A stretch of 64,000 nucleotides of DNA from RUG343 sp964486215 (lineage in GTDB: Bacteria > Bacillota_I > Bacilli_A > RF39 > UBA660): assembly GCA_964486215.1 (NCBI GenBank), contig CAZALI010000001.1:54987-118986 (forward strand), written 5' to 3'. Positions 24,045 to 32,843 of the stretch are shown piece after piece (the stretch's first letter is position 1; the number at the start of each line of letters is the position of its first letter). A program made the translations under genes and the position numbers. Below the pieces are notes generated by a model that did not search any database, had not been told where the DNA came from, and worked only from the letters and a program-made list of their open reading frames with translations.

Positions 24045-25079
24045 ATGGAGAACTTGATAAATGTTTATATGAAATATTTAACTAAAACTCTAGTTAAAAT
24101 CGCTTTAGTGTGCTTTAAAGATGAATCTTTTGTAGAAAGTAAAGTAGAAAGATATGTTACTACTTATATTGACAATCGTTACTATAATATTTTTCATACT
24201 GTAGATGATAATTCTAGTTATAATTTAAAAGTTTTAGAAGAAGAATTTAATGGATTAACAGTAGAATTATTAGATGAATATAGTGACTATGAGTTAATAG
24301 ATAGTAATGAAAAATACAGTGAAAACGTTGAAATTATTAAGAATTTAACTAGTTTTTGTTTAGACTTAGTAAAAGTAGATGATTTAAAATTTAAAGTTGA
24401 TTATTACTATGATATTAATAATATATTTAGTAAATATACTTCTAAAGTTAAATACATTAATAAAATTATGAAAAAGTTTGTTGACAGAAGTAATAAATTT
24501 TTAACATTAGAGGATAGCTATTTTAGTATAAGTTATGATAAAATTAGTAATGTAGATAATTGTATGATGATTAAGTTAAATCATAATATCGATGTCTTAG
24601 AAGAATACAGATGGGTGTTGATAGACAGAGTATTTATAGATGAGAGATTAAATATTAATAAATGGTGTGTCTCTCTACAAAAATTTTCTCTATATTTAAT
24701 GAATTCAGTGTTTAATAAAAAGGTGGTTGCGGATAAATATTTTCTTGATTTAGACGGTGACTTTATTACGAGAAAAGTTATAAATAAAGAATTATCTACA
24801 GTATTAGATAATCCAATTTTGAAAAAGAATCTAGTATTAGTTATTTCATATGATGAATTGAAAGCTAATAGAGAGATAATTGACCAATTGGGTTATACTT
24901 TGTGTGTAAAGATAAATCTAGAACATGTTGCGGATATTAGTACTAAGATAGAGGCTGCCAATAGTTTGGGCACTTCGTATGTTTTAGTTAGTGATTATAA
25001 AGACAGAGATGCCGACTATATAAAGCAATATAGGACACTAGATGATAGACCTTTACTAATATATAAGGAGGTAGAATAA
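24045..25079 (+). CDS. Cytoplasmic protein of unknown function, coupled to the AAA+ gene
   Basis: The 344-residue product lacks a signal peptide or membrane helix and is rich in Asp, Lys and Asn. It has several hydrophobic beta strands in its C-terminal third (KKNLVLVISYDELKANREII, TLCVKINLEHVADI, GTSYVLVSDYKD) that resemble an alternating beta-alpha fold of the EAL or receiver type. No catalytic motif stands out. The stop overlaps the ATG of the AAA+ gene by one base, so the two proteins should be made in equal amounts and probably act together. Confidence 0.6.
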   Translation: MENLINVYMKYLTKTLVKIALVCFKDESFVESKVERYVTTYIDNRYYNIFHTVDDNSSYNLKVLEEEFNGLTVELLDEYSDYELIDSNEKYSENVEIIKNLTSFCLDLVKVDDLKFKVDYYYDINNIFSKYTSKVKYINKIMKKFVDRSNKFLTLEDSYFSISYDKISNVDNCMMIKLNHNIDVLEEYRWVLIDRVFIDERLNINKWCVSLQKFSLYLMNSVFNKKVVADKYFLDLDGDFITRKVINKELSTVLDNPILKKNLVLVISYDELKANREIIDQLGYTLCVKINLEHVADISTKIEAANSLGTSYVLVSDYKDRDADYIKQYRTLDDRPLLIYKEVE

Positions 25080-26686
25080 TGGATACATTTATAAGATTTT
25101 TGTATGAATTTATGTCTGTCTTCTTTGGAGGTCTTATCAGAATATTCCAGGGATTTATTTCTGGAGTTTCTCAGATGTTTGATATTAGTGGATATGCTAG
25201 TGTAGTTAATTCTTATAGAGACGAGTTTAAACTTAGTGAATGGATTTTAGTTGTTATAGCTATTATTGTTATTATTATTCTATTAGCTCTAATAGTATTA
25301 ATTCTATGGTTTATTATTAGAAAGTATCTTAAGTTTAGAAAAACAGTTATTGAACAAGAATCAATGTTAGAAGAGATTGGTAATTTACAAAAACAAGTTA
25401 TTAAACTAAGTGATGAAAAAGATAAATTACTTGCGATGAAAGTATCACAGTTAGGTTTAAAACCTACGGCTATAGCTGGTGATGCTGAAGTACTTGATGA
25501 AGCAGATTCTGCTAGTGCTGAAGGTACTAGTGAAGGTGGAGAAGAAGCAGTTGAAGGAGAAGAGGGAGAAGAGAAGAAAGAAAATAAACTTAAAATTGAC
25601 GATCCTAATGCTAGATTCTCAAAACTACATGCTATCGATGTAGAATATATGAATTATCAAGTACAGAATTACAATAATACATTTACTTTGGAAGAGTTAG
25701 TTGAAACATTTAGAAACTTCTCTGGTTCTAAATTACACTTATATTACACAACAAATATGATTAGATTATTTATTTCAGGTATGAGTGCTACAAGACTTAT
25801 AATCTTGCAAGGTATATCTGGTACAGGTAAAACTTCACTTGCTTATGCTTGGGGTAAATTTATTAAGAAAGATGCTATTATCGCATCAGTACAACCATCA
25901 TGGAGAGATAGAACAGAGTTATTTGGTTATTTCAATGAGTTTACTAAGAAGTTCAATGAAACTGAAGTATTAAAAGGAATGTACGAGGCTGGTTATACTG
26001 ATGATTTATATGTAACTGTTCTAGATGAGATGAACATTGCCCGTGTTGAGTATTACTTCGCCGAGATGTTATCTATTCTAGAAATGCCTAGTAGGGATGA
26101 ATGGATCATTGAATTGGTTCCTAGTGTATGGGATAACGATCCAGTTAAATTAATTGGTGGTAAATTAAAGATCCCACCTAATATGTGGTATATTGGTACA
26201 ATCAATAACGATGACTCTACATTTGCTGTTACTGATAAAGTATACGACCGTGCTATGCCTATAGATATCAATGAAAAATTCCCACCATTTGATCCTGTGG
26301 ATACTGAAGCTATGAATATCAATGCTAGTTATCTAGAAAGCTTATTTACTAAAGCTAAAGAAAATCATCCACTATCTGCAGATATGGAAAAGAAGATTAA
26401 TGAAATGGATGATTATGTTATTAAACACTTCCGTATAGCCTTCGGTAACCGTATTGTTAAACAGATGAAAGACTTTGTCGCAACATATGTAGAATGTGGT
26501 GGTACAGAAGTAGATGGAGTAGATTACTACATAGCTCGTAAGATACTTCGTAAATTTGAACAATTGAACTTAGCTTATATTAGAGATGAAATAGATGGCT
26601 TTATTGAATATCTTGATAAAGCATTTGGTAAAGAACACTTTAATGAATGTAAGGAGTATTTGTTAAGACTTAAGAAGATGGTATAG
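25079..26686 (+). CDS. Membrane-tethered McrB-like AAA+ ATPase/GTPase
   Basis: The 535-residue protein has a hydrophobic helix at residues 55-80, a short coiled coil (about 85-115), an acidic linker (about 130-180) and an AAA+ domain of McrB/AAA_5 type. Walker A is GISGTGKT (about 246-253) and Walker B is VTVLDEMNIARVEYYFAEM (about 311-329), the DEMNxA-E-YF form seen in McrB. Sensor 1 is TINNDDST. McrB is normally a soluble GTPase partner of a nuclease, so the tether is unusual. Overlap with the gene before and a 10-base gap to the McrC-like gene show one unit. It may remodel or gate a surface-protein export step; this is inference. Confidence 0.8.
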   Translation: MDTFIRFLYEFMSVFFGGLIRIFQGFISGVSQMFDISGYASVVNSYRDEFKLSEWILVVIAIIVIIILLALIVLILWFIIRKYLKFRKTVIEQESMLEEIGNLQKQVIKLSDEKDKLLAMKVSQLGLKPTAIAGDAEVLDEADSASAEGTSEGGEEAVEGEEGEEKKENKLKIDDPNARFSKLHAIDVEYMNYQVQNYNNTFTLEELVETFRNFSGSKLHLYYTTNMIRLFISGMSATRLIILQGISGTGKTSLAYAWGKFIKKDAIIASVQPSWRDRTELFGYFNEFTKKFNETEVLKGMYEAGYTDDLYVTVLDEMNIARVEYYFAEMLSILEMPSRDEWIIELVPSVWDNDPVKLIGGKLKIPPNMWYIGTINNDDSTFAVTDKVYDRAMPIDINEKFPPFDPVDTEAMNINASYLESLFTKAKENHPLSADMEKKINEMDDYVIKHFRIAFGNRIVKQMKDFVATYVECGGTEVDGVDYYIARKILRKFEQLNLAYIRDEIDGFIEYLDKAFGKEHFNECKEYLLRLKKMV

Positions 26687-26696
26687 GAGGATAATC

Positions 26697-27800
26697 GTGG
26701 ATAATAAAGAGATTGATGAAATTAGCTTTTTAAATAATATTAATTCTACTTTAGCTGTTAAAAAAGATTATCAGAATATGCAGTATGATTATGAATGGCT
26801 TGATAAGATAGAAAACTGTATGCCATATATTGATAATATTTTAAGAAACCCAAAGAGATTTATTGTCAACGAAGAAGAGATAGTTAAAGTCGAATTAGCT
26901 AAAAAAACAACAGTTGAATCTATTATTCACTTAACTCAACATACCAATTTTATACAAGATTATAATCAAAAGACTGGGGATGTTAAACCTAGTAAAGTAT
27001 TAAATATTAATAAAGATGAAAGTTTTGATACTTATGAGAATAAATTTATATTTACTTTAATTAATAATATTAGATTATTCTATACTACTAGATGTAGTGA
27101 AACTGGTTTAAACTCTTTCTTTCAAGATAAGAAAGATTTAGATTATACAGCTAATACTAAGCTTGGTACTGAAAAAGTAAAAATGAAAGTTATTTTCTCA
27201 TCTATTGATAAAGATACTAAAGAAGTAACTAATTCTCAAGGTATGAGTATTGGAGATAGATTAAAGAAGATAAAGAATCAGCTAGATGCTTTTACACAGA
27301 CTGAGTTATATAAAACATTAAACAGACTTCATGTATCTCCAGTTAGAAGTCCTATTAGAAAGACTAATGTTATTTTAAAGAATCCAAACTTCCAACAAGC
27401 AGAACAATTATGGAACTATATACAGACATTTGAAAGTAAAGATAAAAAAGATGTTAATAAACTTGATTATTTGGATCAGAGTGAATTAAGAGATCAATAC
27501 GATCAAATATTTATGATGATTTATACTGCGAATGGAATGCTTGGTAGAGAAAAAAGTAATAAAGAATCATATGGAAAAGTAATTAATGATATGATAGATA
27601 GATTCATCGAGAATATGTTAGAAAGTGCTGCTCCTATAGAAGAAGATGAATTAAAGGTAAGAATCAGCAAAGAGATGGATAAGATTAAGAATAAGAATGA
27701 TGAGAAAAGAGAAAGTATATATAATATATTTAGAGATAGATTAGAGAGGGAAGAGAATAAGATAGTAGATATGGTCAATTTGCTTGAAGGGGAAATTTAA
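26697..27800 (+). CDS. McrC-like (DUF2357-type) protein without an obvious nuclease domain
   Basis: The 367-residue product starts at GTG 26697 with AGGAGG 6 bases upstream. It has the pattern of McrC/DUF2357 N-terminal domains: NPKRFIVNEEE, VESIIHLTQHTNF, DESFDTYENKFIFTLI, and a later RSPIRKTNVILKNPNF. In restriction systems a PD-(D/E)xK nuclease follows; here the protein ends in a charged coiled-coil region (about 290-360) and I see no such motif. It should be cytoplasmic and partner the AAA+ protein. One base separates its stop from the SipW peptidase gene, which ties it to protein export and not to DNA restriction. Confidence 0.7.
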   Translation: MDNKEIDEISFLNNINSTLAVKKDYQNMQYDYEWLDKIENCMPYIDNILRNPKRFIVNEEEIVKVELAKKTTVESIIHLTQHTNFIQDYNQKTGDVKPSKVLNINKDESFDTYENKFIFTLINNIRLFYTTRCSETGLNSFFQDKKDLDYTANTKLGTEKVKMKVIFSSIDKDTKEVTNSQGMSIGDRLKKIKNQLDAFTQTELYKTLNRLHVSPVRSPIRKTNVILKNPNFQQAEQLWNYIQTFESKDKKDVNKLDYLDQSELRDQYDQIFMMIYTANGMLGREKSNKESYGKVINDMIDRFIENMLESAAPIEEDELKVRISKEMDKIKNKNDEKRESIYNIFRDRLEREENKIVDMVNLLEGEI

Positions 27801-27801
27801 T

Positions 27802-28413
27802 ATGCATTTATTACAGAATAATTTTTTTAAAATAGTGTATAATATATTTAAGTGGACATTTATATTTGTATTAACTATTTACGTTGTTGTTATAGTTGTT
27901 CAAAGAATTTCTAATAATGGTAGTGTATTAGGTTATAGAATATTTACTGTTGCTTCTGGATCTATGGAACCTGAATATAAGGTAAATGATATTATTTCAG
28001 TAAAGACTATTAATGTTAATAAATTAAGAGTTGGAGATGATATAGCTTATATAGGTAAGAGAGGTGGAGTAGAAGGATTAGTTATTTCCCATAGAATTAT
28101 TAGAATTGATAAGAATGAGAATAATAAGGTTGAAATGCTTTTTACTAAAGGTATAAATTCAGATTTAGAGGATCCTTCTATAGAACCAAGTCAAGTACTA
28201 GGAAGAGTTGGTGGTATTTTACCTATAATTACACCACTTAATCATATTATTAAGAATATTTATGGATTCTTCTTCTTGGTATTTTGTCCACTAGTTTTAG
28301 TTATTTGTATGGAAATAGCTGAAGCTCGTTTAGCTATTAGGTTAGATAAAGAAGAATTAGTTAAGATTAGCGATTTGGAAAAGGTTGATGATAAGGATGA
28401 TGATGTTATCTAA
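27802..28413 (+). CDS. sipW: SipW-type (ER-type) signal peptidase I
   Basis: The 203-residue membrane protease has an N-terminal helix (about 17-35), catalytic S54 in ASGSMEP, catalytic H97 in SHRII, and a third box FTKGINSDLEDP in which the usual KGD is KGI. A C-terminal helix lies at about 155-172. It starts at ATG 27802 with AAGGGGA upstream; an in-frame TTG at 27784 inside the previous gene is less likely. It overlaps the next gene, a likely substrate. The 9209 enzyme is a paralogue with a long tail, while this one has normal length. Confidence 0.9.
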   Translation: MHLLQNNFFKIVYNIFKWTFIFVLTIYVVVIVVQRISNNGSVLGYRIFTVASGSMEPEYKVNDIISVKTINVNKLRVGDDIAYIGKRGGVEGLVISHRIIRIDKNENNKVEMLFTKGINSDLEDPSIEPSQVLGRVGGILPIITPLNHIIKNIYGFFFLVFCPLVLVICMEIAEARLAIRLDKEELVKISDLEKVDDKDDDVI

Positions 28414-29176
28414 AAATAAAGATAAAAATTATAATCAACTTGAAGAGAACTATGAGAAGCTAAGAAAGAGAAATAAATTTCTTCGTAGAAGAGCTCTTAT
28501 CTTTGCAGTTCTCGTTTTTGTCGTTAATGCATATGCTTGGTTTGTATATATTTCTGAAGCTGATGTTAGAACAAATGCTAGAGTTAAGAACTGGGATCTT
28601 AACTTCTATGATGGTACAACAGCAGTAAAAGAAGTTACTATTAATCCAGAGTTATATCCTGGAATGCAAGCTTTTACTAAGTCGCTTAATATAGTTAATG
28701 CCAGTGATGTTAAAGCTGATATTGAATATACTGTAAAAGATGTATTATTTGCTGGACAACCAATGTATGATACTACTACTACGACTGATGCTCAAGCTAT
28801 AGATGTACTTACTAATCAGTATCCATTTAAAGTAGAATTTTTAACTGATAAGCAAACTTTGGATGAAACAGACAATGCTGCCTTTACAGTAAAGATTACA
28901 TGGCCATATGAAAATGCTACTTTGTATTATAAAGTTGGTTATGCTTTCAATTATAGTGCTGATTTTTCATATTATACTTATGATGATAATGAGGATGAAT
29001 ATACACTAGATACTACTGTTAATAGTAGTAACTTTGAAACTAAGAAATCTACTTTATATATGAATAAAGATGATATAGATTCTTATTTAGGAGGCTTCTG
29101 TGGAGCCTATCAACAAGCTAATAATTTGAATTGTTTGAAGTTTACAGTACAAATAAAAGCAAAGCAAAGAAATTAA
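28403..29176 (+). CDS. TasA/camelysin-like protein with SipW-type signal peptide
   Basis: The 257-residue product has a charged coil-like start (residues 1-30), a helix and the site FVVNAYAWFVYISEADVRT followed by RVKNWDL, which is the SipW-type cleavage context. The body is beta-rich with aromatic and Asp/Asn residues. Several ATGs are clustered (28388, 28397, 28400, 28403); I choose 28403 with AAGGA 5 bases upstream. It overlaps the peptidase gene by 11 bases and is the last gene of the operon, so it is probably the substrate of that peptidase. Confidence 0.75.
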   Translation: MLSKNKDKNYNQLEENYEKLRKRNKFLRRRALIFAVLVFVVNAYAWFVYISEADVRTNARVKNWDLNFYDGTTAVKEVTINPELYPGMQAFTKSLNIVNASDVKADIEYTVKDVLFAGQPMYDTTTTTDAQAIDVLTNQYPFKVEFLTDKQTLDETDNAAFTVKITWPYENATLYYKVGYAFNYSADFSYYTYDDNEDEYTLDTTVNSSNFETKKSTLYMNKDDIDSYLGGFCGAYQQANNLNCLKFTVQIKAKQRN

Positions 29177-29190
29177 TCTTTGCTTTTTTT
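29162..29190 (+). terminator. Terminator of the 21.8-29.2 kb operon
   Basis: AAGCAAAGA (29162-29170) pairs with TCTTTGCTT (29177-29185), then T. Confidence 0.8.
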
Positions 29191-29192
29191 GT

Positions 29193-29222
29193 AAAAAAAA
29201 TTAGATCTTTAAGAAGATCTAA
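29193..29222 (-). terminator. Terminator of the minus-strand TasA-like gene
   Basis: TTAGATCTT (29201-29209) pairs with AAGATCTAA (29214-29222); on the minus strand it is followed by eight T (29200-29193). It is back to back with the plus-strand terminator. Confidence 0.8.
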
Positions 29223-29817
29223 CTTGTATCAAGTGAATATTTACATCGATTATAGCTTGGGCGGTAGGATTGCCACCAGCTGTGGTATCAGCTTCATTAT
29301 CCATACTTTGAGTTCCAGTATCGTTCCATTTAATAAAAACTTTTATTCTAGTACTAGGTGTATTACGAGTTATGGTACCTGTGATACCAGCAGCACTATT
29401 ATAAGCAACTTCTCCAGCATCATTTATTTTGTATCTTTCAATTATTATGTCAGATACATCTGATTCACTGGCAGTAGTAGCAGTAATTGTGTAATTAAAA
29501 CTAACATCAGCGTTTGTGGCATCAATATCAAGATCAAAGTAACCAGTAGATCCAGGAGCAACAACATTAGCTTTAGTATATGTATCACCTTCAAATGTTG
29601 GTGTAATAGCATTAGTTAAAACTCTTTTTCCTCGAATATCTTCAGTATTTATTTTTATAGTCCAGTCAGCTACGTCAGCATTAACTTTACCAATAACTTC
29701 TTTTTTATACTTGGCAAAAGATGTCCTAAAAAGAAAGATTAATATAAGGCCAAGAACTATAAGTAGAGTTAAAATCATATTATAAGTTCTATTTCTATCT
29801 TCTCTATCCTGTGACAT
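29209..29817 (-). CDS. TasA/camelysin-like protein with SipW-type signal peptide (convergent)
   Basis: The 202-residue protein has a hydrophobic helix (about residues 14-30) and RTSFAKYKKEVIGKVNADVA then DW, nearly the same layout as 21859, plus a small beta domain (VVAPGSTGYFDLDI). It ends QVRSS. GAGGTGATTTAATG gives a strong ribosome binding site on the minus strand, and TATAAT boxes are present upstream. It is the only surface gene on the minus strand here and faces the operon that holds the SipW peptidase it probably needs. Likely subunit or capping protein; function unknown. Confidence 0.78.
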   Translation of the reverse strand: MSQDREDRNRTYNMILTLLIVLGLILIFLFRTSFAKYKKEVIGKVNADVADWTIKINTEDIRGKRVLTNAITPTFEGDTYTKANVVAPGSTGYFDLDIDATNADVSFNYTITATTASESDVSDIIIERYKINDAGEVAYNSAAGITGTITRNTPSTRIKVFIKWNDTGTQSMDNEADTTAGGNPTAQAIIDVNIHLIQVRSS

Positions 29818-29859
29818 TAAATCACCTCTATTATAATAATAACATAAACTTTAAATTTT

Positions 29860-29868
29860 TGATATAAT
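29860..29868 (+). promoter_or_regulatory. Extended -10 promoter of the gene at 29885
   Basis: TGATATAAT, with TATAAT at 29863-29868, divergent from the minus-strand gene. Confidence 0.6.
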
Positions 29869-29884
29869 ATATTTGGTGATTTTT

Positions 29885-30193
29885 ATGGAAGTTCAAGATA
29901 CTTATCGTTATTTAGTAGGTGGATACTATGGAGTATCTATGATTGACGAATATCCATTAAAAGAATATATGTTGATAGAGATTGACAAATATATTGATGA
30001 TTATGTAAAGACTAATCAATTAGAAGATTTTGATTATATAGGTGAAAGATTAAAAATAAAAGAAACTTATAGTGATAGAGTAAAGTTACAGGATAGTCTT
30101 TTGTTACTTCAAAGAATGTCCGCTCCTATGGATTTAGTCTTTTTAGTAAAAGCTAGATTAAAAAAATTAGGTAAGAAAGATTATTTTAATTAA
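29885..30193 (+). CDS. Small conserved-looking cytoplasmic protein
   Basis: ATG 29885 follows GGTGATTTTT. The 102-residue product (MEVQDTYRYLVGGYYGVSMI start) has alternating charged and hydrophobic helices, no signal and no membrane segment. No motif recognised. It has its own promoter and terminator, so it is a single-gene unit. Confidence 0.6.
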   Translation: MEVQDTYRYLVGGYYGVSMIDEYPLKEYMLIEIDKYIDDYVKTNQLEDFDYIGERLKIKETYSDRVKLQDSLLLLQRMSAPMDLVFLVKARLKKLGKKDYFN

Positions 30194-30219
30194 GATTAAA
30201 GTTATGTTTAATCTTTTTT
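30193..30219 (+). terminator. Terminator after the 102-residue gene
   Basis: AGATTAAA (30193-30200) pairs with TTTAATCT (30207-30214), then T. Confidence 0.75.
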
Positions 30220-30273
30220 ATTGTTTTTATAAGTATTATTTGTTAAAATAATTAACTATTGGAAGTGGTATAA

Positions 30274-31092
30274 ATGAATATACTAATATTATTATTTTAC
30301 TTTGTGTTAGGATTTATTTTATACTTAGGTATTTCTTATTTAATAAAGAAATATGATATTACTAAGTTTAAAGCTATTACTTTATCTTTAATATATATTT
30401 TTATATTAGCTGGAGTATTTAATTATTATGTTAATTTTACTAGTAATGTATTTATAATACTTATATTTTATCTGGTAGTAGATATTATTTATACAACTTA
30501 TGTCATTAATGAAGACTTCTTTACTAGTAAGAGATTAACTTATTACTTAGTATTAATATTTTTAGGATTTATACTTAATAATTACTTTATTAATAAAGTA
30601 GATAATGTATTTTTAGATTCAGAACAATTAAAGATAGTTCTTTGGGTATTAATATTTGTATATTTATATAGACTTATTATTAGTAGTAATATTTATAAAA
30701 TCAAATTTGAAACTACTACTAATGATACTGAGAATATTGGATATAACTATGTAAAATTAAAGAATAAATATAATCTAAATTACGAAGATAAAGATTTAGA
30801 GTTAGTTATATATAGTATGATGATTCTCAATAATAAAAAGAGAAATCCTATGATGAGAAAGATTGATGATGTACTTTCTTATATTACTGGTACTAAAAAG
30901 AATAAAACTATTATGCTTATTGATAGTGATAAGAAGCTTAATGATAAAGAAGCTATAGATATTGTCTATAAAGACTTAGTTAAAATAAAGAAAAAGAATA
31001 AAACTTTGAAGACTATTATTAAGAAATATAATAGTGAAGATTGTGATAAGATTTATGAGATTGTAAAGAAAATCAAAGATTATTTCAATTAA
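30274..31092 (+). CDS. Multi-helix membrane protein with basic cytoplasmic tail
   Basis: The 272-residue protein has about five membrane helices in residues 1-140 (IL/F-rich stretches with short polar loops) and a hydrophilic, Lys-rich C-terminal half of about 130 residues (YDKIMMILNNKKRNP-like helices) that should lie in the cytoplasm. No family motif recognised. ATG 30274 follows GGAAGTGGT. Two-component membrane sensor or scaffold are guesses only. Confidence 0.6.
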   Translation: MNILILLFYFVLGFILYLGISYLIKKYDITKFKAITLSLIYIFILAGVFNYYVNFTSNVFIILIFYLVVDIIYTTYVINEDFFTSKRLTYYLVLIFLGFILNNYFINKVDNVFLDSEQLKIVLWVLIFVYLYRLIISSNIYKIKFETTTNDTENIGYNYVKLKNKYNLNYEDKDLELVIYSMMILNNKKRNPMMRKIDDVLSYITGTKKNKTIMLIDSDKKLNDKEAIDIVYKDLVKIKKKNKTLKTIIKKYNSEDCDKIYEIVKKIKDYFN

Positions 31093-31131
31093 ATAGAAAA
31101 TATGATATATTTTAATTGAGGTAATAATAAG

Positions 31132-31965
31132 ATGAAAAAGAAATTGTTAATTATATTATTATTGTTAATTATATGTACTGGTTGTGATGGTAATGCCACT
31201 AGAACTATTAGAAAATCTGGTTTTGTAGTTAGTGGGAATAAATTTGTTTGTAATACATTAACAGGTGTAAATAGTATGTTCTCAGATAAAAAACAAGTAG
31301 AAAAAATAAAATTCTTAGATCAAGATGTTGCGATTAGTGAGAACGGCAATGTATATGAATTATTTTTTAATGGATTATTTTCTAATAAAATGAACTGTAA
31401 GAAAGCTATGTCTGGTGTAAAGATAACTTCTATGATTGATAATGAAGTATTGAGAGATGTAGATGGAAAATATTATTATCTAAATTCTAATGACAATACT
31501 ATTAAATTTAGTGAAGTACCAGTAGAAGATGATAAATTAGCTATTTATAATTCTATTTTAGGAGATGGGCATGTAGTTAAAGCTATGGTTGCTAATGCTA
31601 ATATAAATAGTTATTATGTATTAAGAGATGATGGTAATATATATAACTATGTTGTTAAATTAAATGATAATACTAAGAGATATGTTGTTAATAGTAAAAT
31701 TGTTCATAAACAGAGTGAATTTGATGGTAAAATAATTGATTTTAAAGATTATGGTGAATCTTCTAATACTTATTTTAGAACTAATAAGAGTATTTATAGA
31801 ATGATTAATACTAATGCAAATGAATGCAATAAATTTGTTGATGTTACTTGTAAATACAAGTTAGGCCAAGATAAATCATTGACAAAAATAGAGAATAGAA
31901 TAATTGGTTATGGTGGAAATATACTAATTACTGATTATGGTAAAGTATTCACAGCGGGATTTTAA
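31132..31965 (+). CDS. Putative lipoprotein with RCC1-like repeats
   Basis: The 277-residue product has a short signal (MKKKLLIILLLLIICTGC) with a lipobox-like ICTGC. The body has strand-turn motifs of the form 'xxVAISENGNVYELF', 'YYVLRDDGNIYNYVV' and 'ILITDYGKVFTAGF', which are the type of strand found in RCC1-like beta propellers. It is probably a membrane-attached extracellular protein. The ICTGC is not a textbook lipobox (C at -3), so a signal anchor remains possible. Confidence 0.65.
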   Translation: MKKKLLIILLLLIICTGCDGNATRTIRKSGFVVSGNKFVCNTLTGVNSMFSDKKQVEKIKFLDQDVAISENGNVYELFFNGLFSNKMNCKKAMSGVKITSMIDNEVLRDVDGKYYYLNSNDNTIKFSEVPVEDDKLAIYNSILGDGHVVKAMVANANINSYYVLRDDGNIYNYVVKLNDNTKRYVVNSKIVHKQSEFDGKIIDFKDYGESSNTYFRTNKSIYRMINTNANECNKFVDVTCKYKLGQDKSLTKIENRIIGYGGNILITDYGKVFTAGF

Positions 31966-31978
31966 AATCCTTTTTTTT
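31956..31978 (+). terminator. Terminator after the lipoprotein gene
   Basis: GGATT (31957-31961) pairs with AATCC (31966-31970) around TTAA; eight T follow (31971-31978). The stem is short. Confidence 0.5.
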
Positions 31979-31988
31979 GGAGGTTTAT

Positions 31989-32843
31989 ATGGAGTATAGT
32001 AAAGATTGGGAAGATTATGAATTAATAGATGCTTCACTTGGATATAAATATGAAAGATGGGGAAAAGTATATTTACTTAGACCAGATCCTGTAGCAATAT
32101 GGAATAATGGTAATTTAATAGATAAATATAGGGGAAAGATAGATGCTATATACTATAGAAGTCGTGAAGGTGGAGGAGAATGGAAAAATATAAATAATAT
32201 TCCACCTAGATGGCAAATTAAGTATAAAGATTATACTTTTAATATTAAACAAATGGGTTTTAAACATACGGGGCTTTTTCCAGAACAAGCTGTTAATTGG
32301 GATTATATTAATGAAAAATTAGAAGGAAAGAAGGCCAAAGTACTTAATTTATTTGCTTACACTGGAGGGACAACAGTTGCGGCTTTAAAAGCTGGAGCTA
32401 GTGTTGTACATGTTGACTCTTCAAAAGGAATGGTTTCTTGGGCTAAGGAGAATGTCAATGATTCTGGTGCCAATAAGGAAGCAGTTCGATATATTGTCGA
32501 TGATGTTATCAAATTTGTTAAAAGAGAGATACGCAGAGGCAATAAATACGATGCTATTATAATGGATCCTCCAAGTTATGGAAGAGGAGCAAATGGCGAA
32601 GTATGGTCATTAGAAAAAGATTTAGATGAATTAGTAAAGCTATGTAGTGAACTTTTAAGTGATAAACCAATATTATTTTTAATAAATTCATATAGTGGAT
32701 TATCTCCAGTAGTTTTAGAAAATATATTAAAAAGTAATATTAAGTATAAAGGTAAGATTAGTGTTGGAGAAGTTGGCTTAAAATGTACAAACAGTGATTT
32801 CTTACTACCATGTGGTATTTATGGTAGGTGGGAAAATGATTAA
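31989..32843 (+). CDS. Class I SAM-dependent RNA methyltransferase (RlmI/K-like family)
   Basis: The 284-residue protein has a Rossmann-type SAM site: KVLNLFAYTGGTTVAALKAG (about 112-131), an acidic loop (VVHVDSSKGM) and the target-contact motif IIMDPPSYGRG (about 192-202). FKHTGLFPEQAVNWDYI precedes the SAM site. This is the arrangement of RlmI/RlmK-like methyltransferases of 23S rRNA (PF10672). Substrate not shown by the sequence. It starts at ATG 31989 with GGAGG 5 bases upstream, and overlaps the next gene by 8 bases. Confidence 0.87.
   Translation: MEYSKDWEDYELIDASLGYKYERWGKVYLLRPDPVAIWNNGNLIDKYRGKIDAIYYRSREGGGEWKNINNIPPRWQIKYKDYTFNIKQMGFKHTGLFPEQAVNWDYINEKLEGKKAKVLNLFAYTGGTTVAALKAGASVVHVDSSKGMVSWAKENVNDSGANKEAVRYIVDDVIKFVKREIRRGNKYDAIIMDPPSYGRGANGEVWSLEKDLDELVKLCSELLSDKPILFLINSYSGLSPVVLENILKSNIKYKGKISVGEVGLKCTNSDFLLPCGIYGRWEND

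Noticed and set aside
26697..27800. Restriction endonuclease subunit
   Set aside because: McrC-like N-terminal pattern only; no PD-(D/E)xK-type residues were seen, and the neighbours are export genes.
29131..29463. 110-codon plus-strand frame opposite the minus-strand SipW substrate
   Set aside because: It starts inside the end of the gene at 28403, crosses both terminators and reads the antisense of a clear gene.
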